From Bacteroidota bacterium (GTDB lineage Bacteria; Bacteroidota; Ignavibacteria; SZUA-365), in the NCBI GenBank assembly GCA_018224345.1, contig JAGTUW010000035.1, positions 1 to 21,453 on the forward strand: a stretch of 21,453 nt of DNA. Reading direction: 5' to 3'. The notes under the pieces are model-generated. The model did no database searches. It was not told the origin of the DNA and was given only the letters and a program-made list of their open reading frames with translations. The stretch's first letter is position 1. Each line of letters begins with the position of its first letter. The translations under genes and the position numbers were made by a program. Of the stretch, positions 6,844 to 15,840 are shown one piece after another.

Positions 6844-8853
6844 ATGAATCACATACATACCATACGCACGCGCATGGTCCTGCCCGCGCTTGCGTTTCTT
6901 CTCACATGTTCTCTGGGCATGGTTTCCCCCCACAGTGCATTCTCACAGGGCGGACCTGTGCTTGTCATGGGCATCGATGCCGAGGAAGGCGGGGCCAACG
7001 GACACGGACCTCTCACGGCCTATCGTTCCATCGTCGACGGTCTCCTCGCCCATACAAGCAACAATGCCACGACCGACGTGCTCGTGGTCGGAGTGAAAAG
7101 CGGAGGACCGGTGCTCAATTTCTGGTGGAATCTCACCAACCTGACTCCAGTCATTTCCCGGCAGTTCATCCAGGGCTCTCAGATCAATACCGTCGATTTC
7201 AATGATTACAAATTGGTTGTCGTCGTTACGGATTTCCAGAATGTTCTCAGTGGTTTGACTGCCGCTGAAAATTTTTACCTGAGAAACCGCGCCGACGATC
7301 TGCGTGCGTTCATCAATTGTGGCGGTGGCGTACTGGGATTCACCGGCCCTATGAATTCGACCTACTCCAACTGGTATGACTACCTCGACTTCCCGGGACT
7401 CGGGCAGACTGCGTTTTCCTACCAGGGAAATTACACCAACATCGCAATCAGCAATCCGGGCGCATCCGCGTTCAACAGTGATGTGGTCACGGGATTTTCC
7501 GCACTGGTCAGTGCACCGAATGCGATTTTCCACAATACTTACAGTTCCTTTCCCCCGGCATTGTCCACAGTACTCGTGCGTTCCTCAGACAACACCACAG
7601 CGGCCTTCGGTGCGCCGAATGTCTACGCGAACACCCTGCCGACCGCGGATGCGGGCGCCGATCAGACCATCGAGTGTACTTCGCATACCGGCATGAGCGC
7701 GACACTCAGCGGGACGGGCTCAGACGCCGACGGTGATCCCATCACCTATGAATGGTGGTACAATGGCAATCTCATCGGCACGACGGCTTCTATCGCCGTC
7801 AACAACCTGATGGCCGGCACACATACCTTCACTTTCAAAGTCTCCGACGATCAATGCGGCGGTGTTTCCACCGATGATGTCGTCATTACAGTAGAAGACA
7901 CGCAGCCGCCGGTCATCAGCGGTGTGGGCGCCGATCAGTCCGTTACCTGTCCCGATGACCCGTATAGCTACTTCAGCAGTCCCATGGCTTCCGATGACTG
8001 CGACCCGAATCCCTCGTTGACCTATACCGATATCACTACACAGCTCTGCGGTGCGACCTACAGTGTCACACGCACATGGACGGCGACGGATGCGTCGAAC
8101 AACTTCAGCACGGCCAGTAAAACCATCACACTGGTAGACAACACCGCACCGGTGATCACCACCAACGCCGATGTCACACTCTGGCCCCCGAATCACGAGT
8201 ACGAGAGCTTCGACATCGACGACATGGCAGCTTCGGTGTCCGACGCCTGCAACAGCAGTATCAGTACCGACGATGTCACAATTCATTCAGTCTGGAGTGA
8301 CGAGCCGGAAAATGCCACGGGCAACGGTGATGGTGACACGTACAACGACATCGTCATCGCCTGTGATTTCCAGTCCGTCATGCTCCGCAAGGAACGTGCA
8401 GGGTCAGGCAACGGACGCGTGTACACGGTGAAACTGCAGGTCAGCGATGGCTGCAACACCGGCTATGTGTATTTCAATGTCAATGTACCGCGTAGTGTCA
8501 GAAGCATGGCCGTCAACGACGGTGCCACCGCAGGGTACACTGTCAGCGCCTGCGCGGTGCCGAAGCAGTCTGCCGACCACGCGGTGCCTGCAGGCATGAC
8601 GCTGTCGCAGAACTACCCGAATCCGTTCAATCCCTCCACCAGCATCAGCTTCACACTGCCGGAAACGGCGAATGTTTCGCTGCGCGTCTTCGACCTGCAC
8701 GGACGTGAAGTCGCGACCATCGCCAATGGGGACTTCTCTTCGGGCACTCACACGCTGTCCTTCGATGCGGCAAATCTGCCCAGCGGCATGTATATTTACC
8801 GCCTCGAAAGCAATGGCGCAGTGATTTCCCGCACGATGCAACTGATGAAATAA
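6844..8853 (+). CDS. secreted PKD/HYR-type protein with T9SS sorting domain
   Basis: A 669-residue exported protein; TCAGGAGG lies just before the ATG. A signal peptide covers about 1-35 (cleavage near AFSQ). Residues about 38-245 form a globular domain with alternating hydrophobic strands and a glycine-rich FINCGGGVLGFTG segment, resembling a Rossmann/ThuA-like fold but not assignable by eye. Then follow a PKD-like domain (about 260-350, starting TADAGADQTIEC), an HYR-like module (about 353-435), and a module with the pattern LWPPNHEYES...SGNGRVYTVKLQVSDGC (about 440-550). The last 83 residues (from 587, LSQNYPNPFNPST) are a type A T9SS sorting domain, so the protein is expected to cross the outer membrane and be anchored or released. 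It stands between its own promoter and a strong terminator, so is probably monocistronic. Confidence 0.95.
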   Translation: MNHIHTIRTRMVLPALAFLLTCSLGMVSPHSAFSQGGPVLVMGIDAEEGGANGHGPLTAYRSIVDGLLAHTSNNATTDVLVVGVKSGGPVLNFWWNLTNLTPVISRQFIQGSQINTVDFNDYKLVVVVTDFQNVLSGLTAAENFYLRNRADDLRAFINCGGGVLGFTGPMNSTYSNWYDYLDFPGLGQTAFSYQGNYTNIAISNPGASAFNSDVVTGFSALVSAPNAIFHNTYSSFPPALSTVLVRSSDNTTAAFGAPNVYANTLPTADAGADQTIECTSHTGMSATLSGTGSDADGDPITYEWWYNGNLIGTTASIAVNNLMAGTHTFTFKVSDDQCGGVSTDDVVITVEDTQPPVISGVGADQSVTCPDDPYSYFSSPMASDDCDPNPSLTYTDITTQLCGATYSVTRTWTATDASNNFSTASKTITLVDNTAPVITTNADVTLWPPNHEYESFDIDDMAASVSDACNSSISTDDVTIHSVWSDEPENATGNGDGDTYNDIVIACDFQSVMLRKERAGSGNGRVYTVKLQVSDGCNTGYVYFNVNVPRSVRSMAVNDGATAGYTVSACAVPKQSADHAVPAGMTLSQNYPNPFNPSTSISFTLPETANVSLRVFDLHGREVATIANGDFSSGTHTLSFDAANLPSGMYIYRLESNGAVISRTMQLMK

Positions 8854-8890
8854 TTCTGATCATCCGCTTTTGCGGAAACGGGAAACGATC

Positions 8891-8918
8891 ACAGGGACAG
8901 GCAACCGCCTGTCCCTGT
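8891..8918 (+). terminator. rho-independent terminator after the 6844 gene
   Basis: Perfect 12-bp stem ACAGGGACAGGC/GCCTGTCCCTGT with an AACC loop, followed by TTCGTTTC. A smaller hairpin (TCCGC-TTTT-GCGGA, 8863-8876) precedes it. It separates the T9SS cargo gene from the receptor gene. Confidence 0.85.
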
Positions 8919-8996
8919 TTCGTTTCGGGGCCTGCACCTGTAAACCTTTTGAGGGTTTGTGCGTCCAATCAGGGATATATTCATTCGGGATGAATC

Positions 8997-11816
8997 ATGA
9001 AAATCTTTGTTTGCTCTGTCGCTTTTCTTCTCGCTGCCGTCCCGGTGCTTTCGCAGGAATTGTCCGTAAGAGGCCGCGTCGTAATGAAAGACGACGGCTC
9101 CCCTCTTCCCAATGCCAATGTCATACTGAAGCGACTACCGGACAGCACAACGGTCGGAGGGACGGTGACAGGACGAGACGGAGGCTTTACGTTCGAAAAA
9201 CTGCGGGGCGGGCGTTATGTTCTCCACGCATCCTTTGTCGGTTTTCGGTCGCTGGTAAAGGAAATCGCTCTCCGCGGGCAATCCGCCTCACTCGGCGACC
9301 TGGCACTCGAGGAAAAAAGCATTGCGCTCGACCAGGTGGAAGTCATCGGAGAAGCGCCGATTGCCGTCCTGAAAGAAGACACTACAGAATTCATCGCGAG
9401 CGCCTTCAAAGTCAATCCAGACGCCACTGCGGAAGACCTCGTACGTAAAATGCCGGGTGTGATGATCAAAGACGGTAAGGTGGAAGCACAGGGAGAGGAA
9501 GTGCGTTCCGTTCAGGTCGACGGGCGTCCTTTTTTCGGTGACGATGCCCGTGCCGTTCTTCGCAACATTCCCGCCGAAGTCATTTCACGTATCCAGGTCT
9601 TCGATCAACAGAGCGAGCAGGCGCGCTTCACCGGTTTCAGCGATGGGAATGAAGTCAAGGCAATCAATCTCATTACGCGTGATGCCATCAGAAATGCACA
9701 ATTCGGCAAGGTGTACGGTGGCTACGGTGAGAACGATCACTATCGCAGCGGCGCGGTGCTCAATGCGTTCAGCGGCGCACAGCGCTGGTCCGTCCTGGCC
9801 ATGTCGAACAATGTGAACGAACAGAATTTCGCCTCCGAGGATTTGCTCGGCGTCATGATGTCGGCCAATGCGCCATCCCGTGGTGGTCCCGGCATGCGCG
9901 GAGGCGGTGGCAGACAGCGGCCGGGCAGCGGCGGTGTACCGAATTTCAACATGAGCGGGATGAATGATTTTCTCGTCAATACTTCCGACGGCATTGCCAG
10001 CACAAATGCCATCGGGCTGAACTACATCGACACTTGGGCAGAGAAGATCGAGGTCTCCGGAAGCTATTTCTTCAACAACAGCGATCTCAACAGCGGAAGG
10101 GGCATTGCACGCGAATACATCATTCCAGGTGTGCAGCAACAGTTCTATAGCGAGAACACGCATGCCAACAGCGACAATATGAATCATCGCTTCAATCTCC
10201 GCATGGATTACACCATCGATTCGCTCAACTCCCTGCTCTGGCGTCCGCGACTTTCCGCACAGATCAATGACGGGCGGGAAGTGTCCTTTGCCGGCACCTC
10301 ACAGGCAGGCAATGCGGTCAACAGCAGTGCGAGTGATTTTTCCTCGGCGCTGACCGGCCTTTCTCTCAACAACGAACTGCTTTACCGTCGTCGATTCGCT
10401 GCACGCGGCCGGACCTTCTCGGTCATGCTGCGCAATGAAGTCAAGGACAACAGAGGAGAAAACACGTTGTATGCGGATTACAGCAGTTTCGGAATGCAAA
10501 CGGTGTTCGATACCACCAGGCAGCGTGCGGATCTGGATATGAGCGGCTGGTCGACGGATGCCACGGCGACGTATACCGAACCGTTCGGTGAGAATGGTCA
10601 GTTGCAGCTCCGGCACCGGGCTTCCTACAGCAACGATGCGTCGAACAAGCGAACGTACGACCTTCCGTTGATCGCAGGCATGACGGAGGAACTCAATCCC
10701 CTGCTCAGCAACGAATTCAGCACTGACTATATAACACACAACAGCAGCATCGGATATCGTTACAATCACGCTGGCATCAATGCCATGTTCGGTGTCGGGT
10801 ATCAATGGGCGACGCTGCAGAACGAAATGATGTTTCCGTCCGCCGGGCGCATCGACCGCAGCTACGGCGATATCATGCCCTATGGTATGCTGCGCTGGAA
10901 TATGGAACAGGGCAGGGACATGCGCGTCTTCTATCGCAGCCGCACCTCACCGCCGAGTGTCGATCGGCTGCAGGACGTACTCGACAACTCCAATCCCCTT
11001 CTGTTGCGCACCGGAAATCCGGAGCTCGACCAGGAGTATATGCATTTTCTCGGTATGCGGTATTCCGCGACGAATCCCCGTGCCGGCAGTTATTTCTTTC
11101 TCTTTGCCATGGGCAGTTATACCTTCGACCCCGTCGGTAACAGTACAATATTCGCTGGCGGTGATACCACCGTGTACAATGGTATATTCCTGCCCCGTGG
11201 GACTCAAATTACCAGACCCGAAAACTTCGATGCCTCCTGGTCCCTCCGCAGCTATCTGACCTACGGACAGGCCGTTGGTTTTCTCAAATCCAATATCAAT
11301 CTCAATCTCTCCGGCACCTTCACCCGTCTACCCGGCCGCATCAACGATCTGGTGAACTTCGCAAGTATGCCGGCCACCGGCCTGGGCATCTCGCTGACCA
11401 GCAATATCAGTCCGGAAGTCGACTTCACCATCTCGACGCAATCCAATCTCACCTGGATTGTCAATTCGCTGCAGGAGCAGAGCAACAGCAACTATCTGAC
11501 ACAGTCGACCCGTCTGCAATTCAACTGGCTGTTTCTCGGGAATTTCGTATTCAATACCTCTCTCGGTCATGAATACTACAGCGGACTTTCAGAAGGATAC
11601 AACGACGATTTTCTCCTCTGGAATCTCAGTCTCGGCTACAAATTCCTCCGCGACAACGCCGCAGAAATCAGACTTTCCATCTTCGACTTGCTCAAACAGA
11701 ACAACAGCATCACCCGCAATGTCACCGACACCTATATCGAGGACAGACAAACGGATCTGTTACAGCGTTATGCGTTGTTGACGTTTACGTATAATCTGAG
11801 AAATTTTGCGATGTGA
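8997..11816 (+). CDS. TonB-dependent receptor, outer-membrane beta-barrel family
   Basis: A 939-residue outer-membrane protein. A signal peptide (1-19, ending VLSQ) is followed by a carboxypeptidase-regulatory-like beta-sandwich (about 22-105: RGRVVMKDDGSPLPNANVIL, GGFTFEKLRGGRYVLHASFVGF), a plug domain (about 125-230: ATAEDLVRKMPGV, VQVDGRPFFGDDARAVLRNIPAEVISRIQVFD) and a long barrel ending LLTFTYNLRNFAM with the usual aromatic residues. A Gly/Arg/Pro-rich loop (about 295-320) is typical of this barrel family. It probably imports or exports a ligand with TonB energy; the ligand is unknown. No SusD-like lipoprotein is adjacent, so it is not a standard Sus-type glycan system. The ATG has only a weak ribosome site; TATATT at 8976-8981 may be the -10 of its own promoter, giving a very short leader. 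No convincing -35 was found. Confidence 0.95.
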   Translation: MKIFVCSVAFLLAAVPVLSQELSVRGRVVMKDDGSPLPNANVILKRLPDSTTVGGTVTGRDGGFTFEKLRGGRYVLHASFVGFRSLVKEIALRGQSASLGDLALEEKSIALDQVEVIGEAPIAVLKEDTTEFIASAFKVNPDATAEDLVRKMPGVMIKDGKVEAQGEEVRSVQVDGRPFFGDDARAVLRNIPAEVISRIQVFDQQSEQARFTGFSDGNEVKAINLITRDAIRNAQFGKVYGGYGENDHYRSGAVLNAFSGAQRWSVLAMSNNVNEQNFASEDLLGVMMSANAPSRGGPGMRGGGGRQRPGSGGVPNFNMSGMNDFLVNTSDGIASTNAIGLNYIDTWAEKIEVSGSYFFNNSDLNSGRGIAREYIIPGVQQQFYSENTHANSDNMNHRFNLRMDYTIDSLNSLLWRPRLSAQINDGREVSFAGTSQAGNAVNSSASDFSSALTGLSLNNELLYRRRFAARGRTFSVMLRNEVKDNRGENTLYADYSSFGMQTVFDTTRQRADLDMSGWSTDATATYTEPFGENGQLQLRHRASYSNDASNKRTYDLPLIAGMTEELNPLLSNEFSTDYITHNSSIGYRYNHAGINAMFGVGYQWATLQNEMMFPSAGRIDRSYGDIMPYGMLRWNMEQGRDMRVFYRSRTSPPSVDRLQDVLDNSNPLLLRTGNPELDQEYMHFLGMRYSATNPRAGSYFFLFAMGSYTFDPVGNSTIFAGGDTTVYNGIFLPRGTQITRPENFDASWSLRSYLTYGQAVGFLKSNINLNLSGTFTRLPGRINDLVNFASMPATGLGISLTSNISPEVDFTISTQSNLTWIVNSLQEQSNSNYLTQSTRLQFNWLFLGNFVFNTSLGHEYYSGLSEGYNDDFLLWNLSLGYKFLRDNAAEIRLSIFDLLKQNNSITRNVTDTYIEDRQTDLLQRYALLTFTYNLRNFAM

Positions 11817-11824
11817 GAGTGAGA

Positions 11825-11852
11825 AGTTAAGAGTTAAAAGTTAAGAGTTAAG
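11825..11852 (+). repeat. tandem heptamer repeat, 4 units
   Basis: Four 7-bp units of AGTTAAG (second unit AGTTAAA) start 9 bases after the receptor stop codon. Confidence 0.85.
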
Positions 11853-11855
11853 AGT

Positions 11856-11900
11856 GGGAAATGAGGGGAATAAGGGTAATGAAGGGAATGAGAGAAGGGG
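11856..11900 (+). repeat. degenerate nonamer repeat, 4-5 units
   Basis: Units GGGAAATGA, GGGGAATAA, GGGTAATGA and AGGGAATGA, then a decayed GAGAAGGGG. It is the same nonamer, inverted in orientation, as the 27-unit array at 20602-20844. Confidence 0.85.
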
Positions 11901-12016
11901 GCCCCAGCAACCCGAGCGCCGGAACGACGGCGATCATCCCCAGTGTTCACTGTGGGCCCTGCCGTTTCCGCCGAGCGGAGCGAAGGAGGATGGTGCCATT
12001 CTTCCCCTCGAAAAAG
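11901..12016. other. intergenic sequence without a supportable gene
   Basis: Together with the flanking repeats this fills the convergent gap 11817-12174. It is GC-rich, with a small CGCCG/CGGCG hairpin near 11920-11935. Short frames cross it on both strands but have no ribosome sites and run into the repeats. Confidence 0.5.
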
Positions 12017-12090
12017 CCCTTCTTGCCCTTCTTGTTCTCTGTGGTTCCTCACATTCTGTGGTTCCTCACATTCTGTGGTTTCTCACGTCC
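12017..12090 (+). repeat. tandem repeats of 9 bp (x2) and 17 bp (x3)
   Basis: CCCTTCTTG occurs twice in tandem (12017-12034). A 17-bp unit TGTGGTTCCTCACATTC follows at 12040-12056 and 12057-12073, with a third copy carrying three changes at 12074-12090. Confidence 0.85.
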
Positions 12091-12102
12091 TGACTCTTCA
12101 CT

Positions 12103-12144
12103 AAAAAAATCGGCACCATGGTCTTGCAACCACGATGCCGATTT
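12103..12144 (-). terminator. rho-independent terminator of the surface-protein operon
   Basis: AAATCGGCA (12107-12115) pairs with TGCCGATTT (12136-12144), with further partial pairing inside. On the minus strand the stem is followed by seven T residues (complement of 12103-12109). It ends the 15728-12175 operon 31 bases after its stop and may also stop convergent receptor transcripts. Confidence 0.8.
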
Positions 12145-12174
12145 CGTTCGATATGCTTCCGCGTGTTGCGCGGA

Positions 12175-15100
12175 TTAATTTGCCGTTTTCATCAGTCGTT
12201 CGAGTTCCGTTCTGTCTCCGCCGCTGCGGACCATGTTCTTCAGCGCGGCCAGGTAGGAGGCGCGGAAGCCGGGGTCATTTTCGAGCGAGGCGATAAGCGG
12301 AATGTCGTTTGGATTCATGCCGCGACTGCGCAGATCATCTTTTGCGATACCGATGGCACGCGAAAAGACATCCGGTGTGATGAGATCCGGATCGGGTTTG
12401 CCGAGTCCGGGTTCGGGATCAACCGGATCACGAACGGGAGCCACCGCCATTGGAGCGGAAGCGTTTACGCTTTCGTCTTCGCCGGGATCGACTCCGTATC
12501 GTGCGAGACGATCATCGAGGTCAGGAATGAGTTCGCGCAATACGGATTCCATCGCACCGATGCGTGACTGCAGGGTAGTGATGCTTTCATGTTGCTTTTT
12601 CAGAACTTCGACCCCCGCCTTGACGGGCATACCGACAGCGACATTGACATAGCCGGGCACTCCTGCCTCAATACCTTCCCAGGAGACACCGACAACGATG
12701 CCGGCCTGTTCGGCGGTGAGATCGGAAGGAGACACAGCGATACCAACACCGTTGTCGCGACCGGAGGGAATGATATAGTCTCCGGGGGACACCGGGCCGA
12801 CTACCTTGACAGGCACCTGTCCGAGAAATGCGCATTTCTCGTAGAGATGCTCCTGTCCCTCGGGAGGTGTGTTACCGAGGACGATGGGTGATTTGGAGAT
12901 CACGAACACCATGTCGGCGCCTTCGATACGCCGGGAGATTTTGCCGGAACGAACACCGACGAGATCACCGAACACGAGTTGTTCGGAAGAATCCTCACGT
13001 TCGAGCCACTCGGCATAATCGGCATTGCCGGACTTGTATGCCACACCATAGCTGGAAATGTACTCCGCCTGTTCGACGCCGACCTGTATGGCCAGCAGAA
13101 TGATTTTGGCCGTGGCATAGACGATTTTCGCCACACCGGGGGTGACCGTTACCACGCCGAGACCCACGCCAACACGGAAATCCGTGACTTCAGAGATCAA
13201 TTCCACTGCGGCATCGGTGACGTCAAAGACATGTCCGAGTGTCATCAGGATGTAATCCAGACTCTGCAGACGCTCGGCCTGTGTTTCACCCTGTATGCTA
13301 CCGCGCATGCCGCCATTATCCCAGAACCCGATATAATTGTTGCCGCTGTTGGCGCCGGTGCTGAGTTGAATGGCCATACCCTGCCCTGCGCCGGTGACAT
13401 ACAAGGGGTAACTCGATGCACTGCCAGCGGAAGGCGAGCCAGAAGAATAATTGATTGTCGTCTGTCCGCCGACATTGAGATTCTTCTCTATGCCAACACC
13501 ACCCGACACAGTCAGTGCACCGTTGTTGCTGCCGGTGGACTGCGTCTCATCCGTGATTTCGACTTTCTTCTCGAGCAATGTCTGACCCTTGTTGATCAGT
13601 GTGCGCGGGAACTGCGGATCAGGATTGAGGTCCGCGTCATAATCCGGATCGGGATTTCTTCCGATATCCGCATAGTTCTCGACGATCAGGTTTTTGAAAT
13701 TCGCACTGCCGCCGACCTTGAGATTGCGGCCGACATAGGCATCGCGACGGACACCGAGATCCTCACCGACATTCAGATTTTTCTCTACACCCGCGCCACC
13801 CTTTGTGCGCAGACTGCCGAGAAAGCTTTGTGCGGCGGCTTCGTTCAGGCCCGTAATAACAGGAACGTCCGTCAGATCATGTATCGTGGTGATACCATCG
13901 ACATCGAGCGTCCCACCGATTTTTGTGTTGCCGGTAATTTCAGCGGTCCCATCGAGAAAGCTGTTGCCGATGACATGGAAGGCGTAATCCGATTCAAACA
14001 CACCCGACCAGATCGGACCTTCGACCATCAGACCATCTTCCGGTGCGGGGTAACCGCTCGCGTATGTCGAACCGATGCTGACATTCCCGGCAACGCCGAG
14101 ACGGCTGAGGGGGGCTTCGGTACCGAACCCGACGTCGCCCTGTACGATGAGTCCGTTACTCGGTGCTTCATACGAACGCGCATAATCGGCGCCGATGGAC
14201 GTATTACCCGCGACGCCAAGCCAGCTTTTCGGGATAGTTGTGCCTATACCGACTTTTCCCTGAAACGCGGCACCGTTGCTGGGCGCCTGATTTTCGGAGA
14301 AACTGTTGCCGACGCTGAGTCCGCCTTTAACACTGAGCATGCTCCCCGGCCCGGCTGTGCCGATACCGACACGCCCCTCGAAGAGGGCTCCGTTGAGTGG
14401 AGGGAGATGAATACCGGTGAAGTTCTGGCCGACGACGAGTTCGCCACCGACTTCCAGCATGGCATTCGGGAAGGTTTCACCGATGCCGACCTGTCCCTGA
14501 ACGAGCAAGCCGTTTTCCGGTGCGGCATACATGCCTGCGTAATCAGTTCCGATTGCAGCATTGCCTTTGACATCGAGAGTGCTCTGCGGATCGGGCGTAC
14601 CGATACCGAGCTTACCGTAGGCGGTCAGCCGCATACGTTCGATGTTGTCGGTACCGAAGACCAGGTCCACCCGGTCGCTGGTCCCCATGAAATCAAACGC
14701 GGCGTCGGTGCCTTCGTTGCCCCGGGTCGACCAGGGCGAACCTGCCGAACCGCCGGTACCGCCCGGACTGCCTCCGGTGGAGGCGTCGGAAGAGAGCTGG
14801 TCGGCCTTGTCTGCGTGCAATGCATGGAACGCATAGGGAACCGACAACAACTGTGATGCACCGAGCAACGCATAGTTGTTCCCGCCTTCCTCATCGATTT
14901 CCACCTGCAGCCAGAAGCCATGACTGCCCCAGGGAAGCAGATCCAGCGCTCCCTGGCGCAGATCCCCGGCGCCGATCTGCAGTGTAAACATTCCGAAATC
15001 ATTCGTTGTGACGGTATGCCGTTCGCTATAGGCGACAGTACCGTTCGGTCCATCTTTCAGGACGCTGATGCGCAAGCTTATCGCTTGGTCCTGCAACACC

Positions 15101-15213
15101 GCTCCGCCACGGTCACGCGCGACACCCTGATAATTCATATAAGGGGGTGTCTGCGCACGAGCCTCGACCAAGGCAAGCGTAATGAGCAGGAGTATCGTGA
15201 GGAAACTTCTCAT
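12175..15213 (-). CDS. repeat-rich tail-fibre-like surface protein
   Basis: A 1012-residue exported protein. I use the ATG at 15213; an in-frame GTG at 15225 would add four residues, and neither has a strong ribosome site. Signal peptide about 1-21 (ending EARAQ). Residues about 25-130 (MNYQGVARD, LLSVPYAFHAL) are the N-terminal module common to Bacteroidota fibre-like proteins. After a Gly/Ser linker, five tandem 39-40-residue repeats follow (202-400, each opening VGIGT or a variant), then GGVGIEKNLNVGG-type units, a hydrophobic stretch (about 680-730), and a region beginning GNADYAEWLERED with FGDLVGV and LGQVPVKVVGPVSPGDYI, resembling the Peptidase_G2/tail-spike C-terminal domain family. 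A coiled coil (VLKKQHESITTLQSRIGAMESVL) lies near 880. It has no T9SS domain, although its operon partner does. Confidence 0.92.
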   Translation of the reverse strand: MRSFLTILLLITLALVEARAQTPPYMNYQGVARDRGGAVLQDQAISLRISVLKDGPNGTVAYSERHTVTTNDFGMFTLQIGAGDLRQGALDLLPWGSHGFWLQVEIDEEGGNNYALLGASQLLSVPYAFHALHADKADQLSSDASTGGSPGGTGGSAGSPWSTRGNEGTDAAFDFMGTSDRVDLVFGTDNIERMRLTAYGKLGIGTPDPQSTLDVKGNAAIGTDYAGMYAAPENGLLVQGQVGIGETFPNAMLEVGGELVVGQNFTGIHLPPLNGALFEGRVGIGTAGPGSMLSVKGGLSVGNSFSENQAPSNGAAFQGKVGIGTTIPKSWLGVAGNTSIGADYARSYEAPSNGLIVQGDVGFGTEAPLSRLGVAGNVSIGSTYASGYPAPEDGLMVEGPIWSGVFESDYAFHVIGNSFLDGTAEITGNTKIGGTLDVDGITTIHDLTDVPVITGLNEAAAQSFLGSLRTKGGAGVEKNLNVGEDLGVRRDAYVGRNLKVGGSANFKNLIVENYADIGRNPDPDYDADLNPDPQFPRTLINKGQTLLEKKVEITDETQSTGSNNGALTVSGGVGIEKNLNVGGQTTINYSSGSPSAGSASSYPLYVTGAGQGMAIQLSTGANSGNNYIGFWDNGGMRGSIQGETQAERLQSLDYILMTLGHVFDVTDAAVELISEVTDFRVGVGLGVVTVTPGVAKIVYATAKIILLAIQVGVEQAEYISSYGVAYKSGNADYAEWLEREDSSEQLVFGDLVGVRSGKISRRIEGADMVFVISKSPIVLGNTPPEGQEHLYEKCAFLGQVPVKVVGPVSPGDYIIPSGRDNGVGIAVSPSDLTAEQAGIVVGVSWEGIEAGVPGYVNVAVGMPVKAGVEVLKKQHESITTLQSRIGAMESVLRELIPDLDDRLARYGVDPGEDESVNASAPMAVAPVRDPVDPEPGLGKPDPDLITPDVFSRAIGIAKDDLRSRGMNPNDIPLIASLENDPGFRASYLAALKNMVRSGGDRTELERLMKTAN
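14014..14610 (-). repeat. five tandem 39-40-codon repeats in the fibre-like gene
   Basis: Units of about 120 bp encode five copies of a segment opening [VL]G[IF]G and ending GL[LIM]V[QE]G or similar. The copies are clearly diverged, so this is an old protein repeat rather than a recent DNA duplication. Confidence 0.85.
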
Positions 15214-15233
15214 GATGTTGATCACTCTGGTTA

Positions 15234-15728
15234 TTAATCTGCTTTTACAATTTTGTATAGAGCGAGCTGTTCTCCGCTACCCGAAAACGCTACCAGGAGG
15301 TACAGTCCGTTGGGCAGATTCTGGAATGACAGTCTCGCGTGTTTGTCTCCACCCCGCACCTGCTGCCGTTGCACGGCTTCGCCGAGCAATGTATACAGCA
15401 CCAGCGTGATATCGTCCTCGATACCATCCATGGTTACGAGCACGGATGTGCGCGCGGGATTGGGATAAAGATTCAGTGACAATGGGATGCTCCGCTCCCT
15501 GATCGGGATCACGGTAAGAAAGGCCTGCTGGAATCCTTCGCTGATCGAACCGAAGTGCGCCTTACGCAGATCAACGGCTGTCTGACCGATGGTCCATGAA
15601 ACACTGACGCGCTCGGATTCGGCAAAGCCTCCTCCGGACGAAATGACCGAAGGATCAATATGCTGCGCTCTGGCCGACCAGGTCAGCAACATAACCAGCA
15701 ATACCAGAACGGTGTGCCTGGTTTTCAT
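15234..15728 (-). CDS. small secreted protein with T9SS sorting domain
   Basis: A 164-residue protein. Signal peptide 1-21 (ending SARAQ). Residues about 22-75 carry the module SSGGGFAESERVSVSWTIGQ...SISEGFQQAFL, which is typical of short Bacteroidota exported proteins. The last ~82 residues (from LSLNLYPNPARTS) are a type A T9SS sorting domain, the shorter YPNP variant rather than NYPNPFNP. The start is supported by GGAGGTC about 13 bases upstream, a rather long spacing. Its stop is 20 bases before the fibre-like gene, so the two form an operon; a small cargo protein ahead of a fibre-like protein is a recurring arrangement, and the two may work together at the surface. Function unknown. Confidence 0.9.
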   Translation of the reverse strand: MKTRHTVLVLLVMLLTWSARAQHIDPSVISSGGGFAESERVSVSWTIGQTAVDLRKAHFGSISEGFQQAFLTVIPIRERSIPLSLNLYPNPARTSVLVTMDGIEDDITLVLYTLLGEAVQRQQVRGGDKHARLSFQNLPNGLYLLVAFSGSGEQLALYKIVKAD

Positions 15729-15759
15729 AATCGTGATAAGACCTCCGACAGATTGTGAT

Positions 15760-15778
15760 TGATGGAAAAACCATCATA
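15760..15778 (-). promoter_or_regulatory. possible promoter and leader hairpin of the 15728 operon
   Basis: On the minus strand TATGAT (15778-15773) is a good -10 match, with only a weak -35 (TTCGGC) 18 bases upstream. It overlaps a 6-bp hairpin TGATGG-TTTTT-CCATCA (15776-15760). Confidence 0.3.
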
Positions 15779-15840
15779 CCACATCCACCAGCACATGCCG
15801 AATCACACTGTTTTCCGGACGAGGTCTACACTCTCGTACG

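Noticed and set aside
8997..11816. SusC-type glycan uptake locus
   Set aside because: No SusD-like lipoprotein or glycoside hydrolase gene is adjacent, and the barrel family differs from SusC.
12979..14856. 625-codon open frame antisense to the fibre-like gene
   Set aside because: It lacks a ribosome site, has no recognisable domain, and mirrors the repeats of the real minus-strand gene. It is explained by codon bias of the sense gene.
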